Source: Algoriphagus sp. A40
GTDB taxonomy: Bacteria; Bacteroidota; Bacteroidia; Cytophagales; Cyclobacteriaceae
DNA length: 64,000 nt
Direction of reading: 5' to 3'
Assembly: GCF_002002735.1 (NCBI RefSeq)
Contig: NZ_MUNY01000078.1
Location: 248,001 to 312,000 of the forward strand
This document shows, in pieces, positions 59,589 to 64,000 of this stretch (positions within the stretch are counted from its first letter, which is position 1; each line of letters begins with the position of its first letter). The position numbers and the translations under genes are program-made. The notes beneath the pieces were generated by a model. That model did not search any database. It saw only the letters and a list, made by a program, of their open reading frames with translations, and had not been told where the DNA came from.

Positions 59589-59968
59589 GTCAAAACACCT
59601 TTAAGAAAAAACTGAAGGCCGGGAATGCTCCAAAAGGAGGTTCCGGAAAGACCATTTTTACTTGGATCGAAGAAAAACTAGACGTCAAGGGAATTCTTGG
59701 CGAAGGGGTTCCTGTCCAGTTTGTGCCCCCGGTGGGCTTTTTGGTTGTGCTCGCACTGATCTATATCTACAGCAATCATAGGGCAGAAAGCATGACCCGA
59801 AAAATCGAAAAAGCCCAACAGGAAGTGGAGGACCTGCATGCGGACGTCACCACTCTGGAGGCAGAGTATATGCAAAGCAGCATGCAGTCCGAAGTGGCCA
59901 AGCGTGTAGCCAAGCTTGAAATCTATGAATTGAATCAACCGCCGATCAAAATCGAGGTAGAAAAGTGA
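59585..59968 (+). CDS. FtsL-like division protein
   Basis: The 127-residue protein has one membrane helix (VPPVGFLVVLALIYIYSNH, about 49-66) followed by a coiled coil (AESMTRKIEKAQQEVEDLHADVTTLEAEYM). This is the layout of FtsL, a bitopic divisome protein that partners with FtsB and FtsQ. It lies between rsmH and the division transpeptidase, the normal FtsL position, and overlaps both by four bases. FtsL sequences diverge strongly, so position carries much of the evidence. Confidence 0.85.
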   Translation: MSQNTFKKKLKAGNAPKGGSGKTIFTWIEEKLDVKGILGEGVPVQFVPPVGFLVVLALIYIYSNHRAESMTRKIEKAQQEVEDLHADVTTLEAEYMQSSMQSEVAKRVAKLEIYELNQPPIKIEVEK

Positions 59969-62073
59969 ATATAAAACGCTCCATAGTGCTCCGAGTGAGG
60001 GTGGTTTTCATCCTGGTGGCTTTGGCTGCCTGTGCGATACCATACAAGATCGCCGTGGTGCAGGTGAAGGAGGGAGACAAGTGGAGAGCAAAAGCAGAGC
60101 AGGTCAACTTTCAGTACCGTGAAGTTCCCGCTACTCGTGGAAATATCTATGCGACAGACGGCAGCCTTTTGGCTACCAGTCTGCCTTTTTACAGGGTCGC
60201 CATTGACCCGACAGTGGCAAAAGACGGCAAATTCAAATCGGGTATCGATTCTTTGGCGCGTAAGCTTTCAGGCTTTTACAAGGACAAATCTGCTACAGCC
60301 TACAAACGAATGATCCAGGATGCAAGGGGAGATAAAAAGCGTTTCCTCATCCTGAACAGAAAGCAAATCGGCTATCAGGATATGCAAAAAATGACCTCCT
60401 GGCCAATTTTCAGAGAAGGAAGACTTGGCGGCGGAGTGATTTTTGAGAAGGTGGAAAAACGCTACCTGCCATTCAATTCTCTGGCAAGCCGGACAGTCGG
60501 TACAGTAAACGAAAAGGATCAAGGGGCCGGTATCGAATACAGCTTTAACAATTACCTCAAAGGCAAAGACGGAAAGGCGCTTTTCCAAAGATTGGCAGGC
60601 GGAAGCTGGAAGCCGGTATTTGATGCAGAAGACATTAAGCCGGACAACGGTTACGACGTGTTTACCACTTTGGATGTCAATATCCAGGATGTTGCAGAAA
60701 CGGCCCTAAGAAGACAATTGACGGATCGGGAAGCTGCTTTTGGATCTGTCATTGTGATGGAGGTAAAGACGGGACATATCAAGGCAATGGCCAACCTGCA
60801 GCGAAACAAAAATGGGGTCGGTTATTCCGAAAGCTACAACTATGCGGTCGGGGACATCGGAAATACAGAGCCAGGGTCGACGTTCAAATTGCTGTCCATG
60901 CTGGCACTTTTGGAAGAAAATAAGATCAGTCTGAATGAAAAGATCGAAACCGGAAACGGGGCTCATAGATTTTACAACCAAACGATGTATGACGCCAAAA
61001 ATGGCGGATTTGGCACCATAACTATTAGGGAAGCTTTTGAAAAGTCCTCCAATGTGGCAATCTCCAAATTGGTAGACATGCATTTTGGATCAAGTCCTTC
61101 CAAGTTTATGGCATACATGGACAAGGTAGGTTTAGCGGAGCCATTAGATCTCCAGTTGGCAGGTGAAGGGAAACCTTTTTTCAAAAAGCCCGGATCAAAA
61201 ACCTGGTACGGAACCTCACTTCCTTGGATTTCGATCGGATATGAATCCAAACTAAATCCGATCCATACCCTGGCATTTTACAATGCTGTTGCAAATAACG
61301 GAGTCATGATGAAGCCGCTTTTTGTGAAAGGGGTGGGTAGAGGAAATTCGCTTGTGGAGACTTACGAACCTCAGGTTTTGCGCAAGCAAATCGCCTCGGA
61401 AAAAACAGTAAAGCAGCTTCAGGAGCTATTGGAAGGGGTGGTTTTGAGAGGTACAGCCAGAAATATACTCAACGAAAACTATCCGATTGCAGGTAAAACC
61501 GGCACTGCTCAAAAGATCGTCAACGGCAGATATACCGAGACTTATTACACCAGCTTTGCGGGCTATTTTCCAGCTGATCGTCCCAAGTACAGCATGATTG
61601 TGGTGATCGACAGTCCCAATGGCTTCGCTGCGTATGGAGGTGATGTGTCCGCTCCGGTTTTCAAAGAAATCGCAGACCGGATTTATGCCTTGGATATGGA
61701 ACTCAATCCAGTTGATCAGTCCAAAATTTTCCTTGCTGAAAATCAGCAAAGCAAGTTGCCTTATATCAAGGCTGGCAAAGGGGAGGAGCTCCAGGGGATT
61801 TTTGAACAATTGGGCCTCGCTTCCAAAATTCCTAGCAGTGAAGAGTGGGTCATTTCATCTCAATTGATGGAGAAAATTGAATTGAAAATCAATGATACCG
61901 AAAAGCCGGTTGTACCGAATGTTTCGGGAATGCCCCTCCGGGATGCGCTTTTTATCCTGGAGAATAAAGGACTCAAAGTTAACTACAGCGGCAAAGGCCG
62001 GGTGATGGAGCAATCCTTGAATCCTGGTGCTCCGCTTACCCCAAATGCGACGATAAATCTGGTTTTAGGATAA
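59965..62073 (+). CDS. ftsI: Division-specific transpeptidase PBP3 with PASTA domain
   Basis: The 702-residue protein starts at GTG 59965 inside the ftsL stop. It has one N-terminal membrane helix (VFILVALAACAIPYKIAV), the pedestal domain (VPATRGNIYATDGSLLATSLPF), and a transpeptidase domain with STFK (GSTFKLLSM, near 311), SSN (FEKSSNVAIS) and KTGTAQ (near 515). A PASTA domain is at the C-terminus (VPNVSGMPLRDALFILENKGLKV). It crosslinks septal peptidoglycan. murE begins directly after the stop. Confidence 0.96.
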   Translation: MNIKRSIVLRVRVVFILVALAACAIPYKIAVVQVKEGDKWRAKAEQVNFQYREVPATRGNIYATDGSLLATSLPFYRVAIDPTVAKDGKFKSGIDSLARKLSGFYKDKSATAYKRMIQDARGDKKRFLILNRKQIGYQDMQKMTSWPIFREGRLGGGVIFEKVEKRYLPFNSLASRTVGTVNEKDQGAGIEYSFNNYLKGKDGKALFQRLAGGSWKPVFDAEDIKPDNGYDVFTTLDVNIQDVAETALRRQLTDREAAFGSVIVMEVKTGHIKAMANLQRNKNGVGYSESYNYAVGDIGNTEPGSTFKLLSMLALLEENKISLNEKIETGNGAHRFYNQTMYDAKNGGFGTITIREAFEKSSNVAISKLVDMHFGSSPSKFMAYMDKVGLAEPLDLQLAGEGKPFFKKPGSKTWYGTSLPWISIGYESKLNPIHTLAFYNAVANNGVMMKPLFVKGVGRGNSLVETYEPQVLRKQIASEKTVKQLQELLEGVVLRGTARNILNENYPIAGKTGTAQKIVNGRYTETYYTSFAGYFPADRPKYSMIVVIDSPNGFAAYGGDVSAPVFKEIADRIYALDMELNPVDQSKIFLAENQQSKLPYIKAGKGEELQGIFEQLGLASKIPSSEEWVISSQLMEKIELKINDTEKPVVPNVSGMPLRDALFILENKGLKVNYSGKGRVMEQSLNPGAPLTPNATINLVLG

Positions 62074-63537
62074 ATGAAAGTTCTCAAGGACATATTGTAC
62101 AAAGTATCGCTGACCTCGACCATCGGAGACATGGAGCGTAGGGTGAGTGGTATTGTCTTTGACAGCAGACAAGTGGTGGAGAACAGTGCATTTGTCGCTG
62201 TGCCCGGAACTCAGGTAGACGGGCACGAATTCATTGCCACTGCGCTTGAAAAAGGAGCCACGGTCATCATCTGTGAGAAACTACCAGAAGTCATCAAGGA
62301 AGGAATTACCTATGTGCAAGTCATAAATTCTGCCAAGGCTTTGGGCATTATCGCTTCCAACTTCTACGATAATCCTTCGGAAAAAATCAAAGTTGTTGCT
62401 GTGACCGGGACCAATGGTAAAACCACTACGGTGACACTTTTGCACCAGTTGTTTGTTTCCATGGGTTACAGCACCGGTTTGCTTTCCACAGTGGAAAACA
62501 AAATCAATTCCGAAGTCATTCCAGCTACCCATACCACCCCGGATGCGGTAAGTGTGCAGGCTTTGCTCCGCAAAATGGTCGAGGAAGGCTGTACGCATTG
62601 CTTTATGGAAGCCAGTTCCCATGCCATCGTCCAGGAGCGGATTGCAGGATTAAAGTTGACTGGAGCTGTTTTCACCAATATCACCCACGATCACCTCGAC
62701 TATCACGGGACGTTTGACGAGTATATTAAGGCCAAGAAAAAACTGTTTGACGAGTTGCCTAAAGATGCTTTTGCACTTGTAAACGGTGACGATAAGCGGG
62801 CTGCTGTGATGGTTCAAAATTGCAAAGGAACTCATCAGACTTTTGCACTTAAATCTTCAGCGGATTTCAAAGGAAAAATCATTTCCAATACCCTCGAAGG
62901 TCTTGAACTGGAAATCAACGGCAAGCTGATCTGGTTTAGGATGATCGGAGCATTCAATGCCTACAATCTCCTGGGAGTCTTGGGAGTGGCGGTTCTACTG
63001 GGTGAAGATGAGGATGAAGTGCTTCGGATGCTTTCTGCCATCCGTGGTGCAAAGGGAAGATTTGACCGGATAGCCATCGGCGGAATCATAGCGATCGTGG
63101 ATTATGCACATACTCCGGACGCGCTGGACAATGTCCTCAAAACCATCAATGGAGTCCGAACAGGCAACGAACAACTCATCACAGTGGTAGGCTGCGGTGG
63201 AAACCGGGACAAAACCAAACGGCCAATCATGGCCAAAATGGCTGTGAGTGAAAGCACCAAGGTCATTCTCACTTCCGACAATCCCCGATTTGAGGAGCCC
63301 ATGGATATCCTTCGTGACATGCAGGCTGGAATCGGTCCTTCAGAAGTCCGAAAAACCCTGACAATCGAAGACCGAAGAGAAGCAATCAAGACAGCGGTGA
63401 TGCTTTCCAAAAAAGGGGATATCATCCTGATCGCTGGCAAAGGCCATGAAGATTACCAAGAAATCAAAGGGGTGAAACACCACTTTGATGATGCCGAAGT
63501 CGTGACCGAAATCTTAGAACAACTGACAAAAAACTGA
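62074..63537 (+). CDS. murE: UDP-N-acetylmuramoyl-tripeptide synthetase, meso-DAP type
   Basis: The 487-residue ligase adds meso-diaminopimelate to UDP-MurNAc-L-Ala-D-Glu. The Mur ATP-binding loop [12 protein letters not shown] is near 111, [16 protein letters not shown] and [11 protein letters not shown] follow, and the DNPRFEEP motif marks specificity for meso-DAP, in line with Gram-negative peptidoglycan. It abuts ftsI with no gap and lies two bases before mraY. Length is standard. Confidence 0.97.
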   Translation: MKVLKDILYKVSLTSTIGDMERRVSGIVFDSRQVVENSAFVAVPGTQVDGHEFIATALEKGATVIICEKLPEVIKEGITYVQVINSAKALGIIASNFYDNPSEKIKVVAVTGTNGKTTTVTLLHQLFVSMGYSTGLLSTVENKINSEVIPATHTTPDAVSVQALLRKMVEEGCTHCFMEASSHAIVQERIAGLKLTGAVFTNITHDHLDYHGTFDEYIKAKKKLFDELPKDAFALVNGDDKRAAVMVQNCKGTHQTFALKSSADFKGKIISNTLEGLELEINGKLIWFRMIGAFNAYNLLGVLGVAVLLGEDEDEVLRMLSAIRGAKGRFDRIAIGGIIAIVDYAHTPDALDNVLKTINGVRTGNEQLITVVGCGGNRDKTKRPIMAKMAVSESTKVILTSDNPRFEEPMDILRDMQAGIGPSEVRKTLTIEDRREAIKTAVMLSKKGDIILIAGKGHEDYQEIKGVKHHFDDAEVVTEILEQLTKN

Positions 63538-63538
63538 T

Positions 63539-64000
63539 ATGCTTTATCCCATTTTTGACTACCTAGATCGAGTGCTGGACATCCCGGGAACGGGCGTGTT
63601 CCGCTATATCTCGTTCCGTGCGGGAATGGCAGCGGTTTTTTCACTGATCATTACCATCACTTTTGGACACAAAATCATCGAATGGATCCGAAACAGACAG
63701 ATCGGGGAGACAGTTCGTGATTTGGGTCTTGAAGGACAAAATCAGAAAAAAGGAACTCCAACCATGGGTGGTCTGATGATGATTGCTGCCATCCTGATTC
63801 CAACTCTGCTATTTGCCAACTTAAACAATGTCTACATCATCCTTTTGCTGATCTCCACGGTTTGGCTGGGATTGATCGGGTTTTTGGATGATTACATCAA
63901 AGTATTCCGCAAAAACAAAGAAGGTCTCAAAGGTCGATTCAAGATAGTTGGACAGATCGGGATCGGGATCATCGTGGGTTCTACGCTCTATTACAATGAC
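63539..64000 (+). CDS. mraY: Phospho-N-acetylmuramoyl-pentapeptide transferase (right-edge partial)
   Basis: The ATG at 63539 starts [40 protein letters not shown]. The MraY family signatures [20 protein letters not shown] and [12 protein letters not shown], with the DD pair that binds magnesium, are visible. The window ends after about 154 residues, so roughly half of the protein is missing. MraY makes lipid I, the first membrane step of peptidoglycan synthesis. Confidence 0.95.
   Translation, partial: MLYPIFDYLDRVLDIPGTGVFRYISFRAGMAAVFSLIITITFGHKIIEWIRNRQIGETVRDLGLEGQNQKKGTPTMGGLMMIAAILIPTLLFANLNNVYIILLLISTVWLGLIGFLDDYIKVFRKNKEGLKGRFKIVGQIGIGIIVGSTLYYND

Overview
The window looks like chromosome of a Bacteroidota bacterium, probably near Cyclobacteriaceae/Algoriphagus (a guess from gene families, not a search). 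Several genes are preceded by the Bacteroidota promoter element TAnnTTTG, Shine-Dalgarno sites are not evident, and the families are typical of the phylum: DUF2911, HYC_CC_PP and GDCCVxC proteins, the MerTP fusion, an RND-outer-membrane-factor fusion, and ArdC.

Bases 1 to about 44,034 are accessory DNA. Copper module 1 (350-5392) holds a multicopper oxidase, a DUF2911 protein, a CopB-type ATPase and a truncated second oxidase. Two copies of one gene fragment flank it, and the right-hand copy is dead. Next come a small mobile-element protein and a three-gene graspetide (omega-ester peptide) cluster on the minus strand (6420-8348). A type I restriction-modification operon with an embedded DUF1016 nuclease and an Xre regulator follows (8471-15600, minus strand). 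From 16091 to 29928 lie a di-heme oxidoreductase/Rieske/porin operon, an ArsR-controlled mercury-uptake unit, a CzcA-type efflux system, a Fur-family regulator and a Zn/Cd/Pb-type P-ATPase. A 189-base direct repeat lies just before (15713) and just after (30072) this block. ArdC and small mobile-element genes follow (30758-32581). Copper module 2 (32926-43451) has a CusA-CusC-CusB efflux system, DUF3347 and DUF2911 proteins and a PepSY protein. Single-base lesions have inactivated three small metal-related genes (DUF3703, an HMA chaperone and a CHY zinc finger), while all large pumps are intact.

At 44017-44034 the sequence matches the 3' end of a tRNA, most like initiator tRNA-fMet, and an intrinsic terminator follows at once. 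I read this as the right attachment site of an integrated element whose left end and integrase lie outside the window.

Right of 44,035 the genes look like ordinary chromosome: an AraC-family regulator, SRPBCC, VOC and DoxX proteins, prmC, an RsmB-like methyltransferase, guaB, a RES/Xre toxin-antitoxin pair, a YpdA-like reductase, an NRDE protein and a BlaI/M56 regulatory pair. The start of the division and cell-wall cluster follows (mraZ, rsmH, ftsL, ftsI, murE, mraY). Two regulatory regions are unusually readable: three TACGA-N6-TCGTA boxes around the blaI promoter, and four 10-base-phased TGGGA-type boxes before mraZ. The most interesting locus is the graspetide cluster with its overlapping membrane-protein gene. 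No rRNA, intact tRNA, CRISPR array, integrase or intact transposase was seen.
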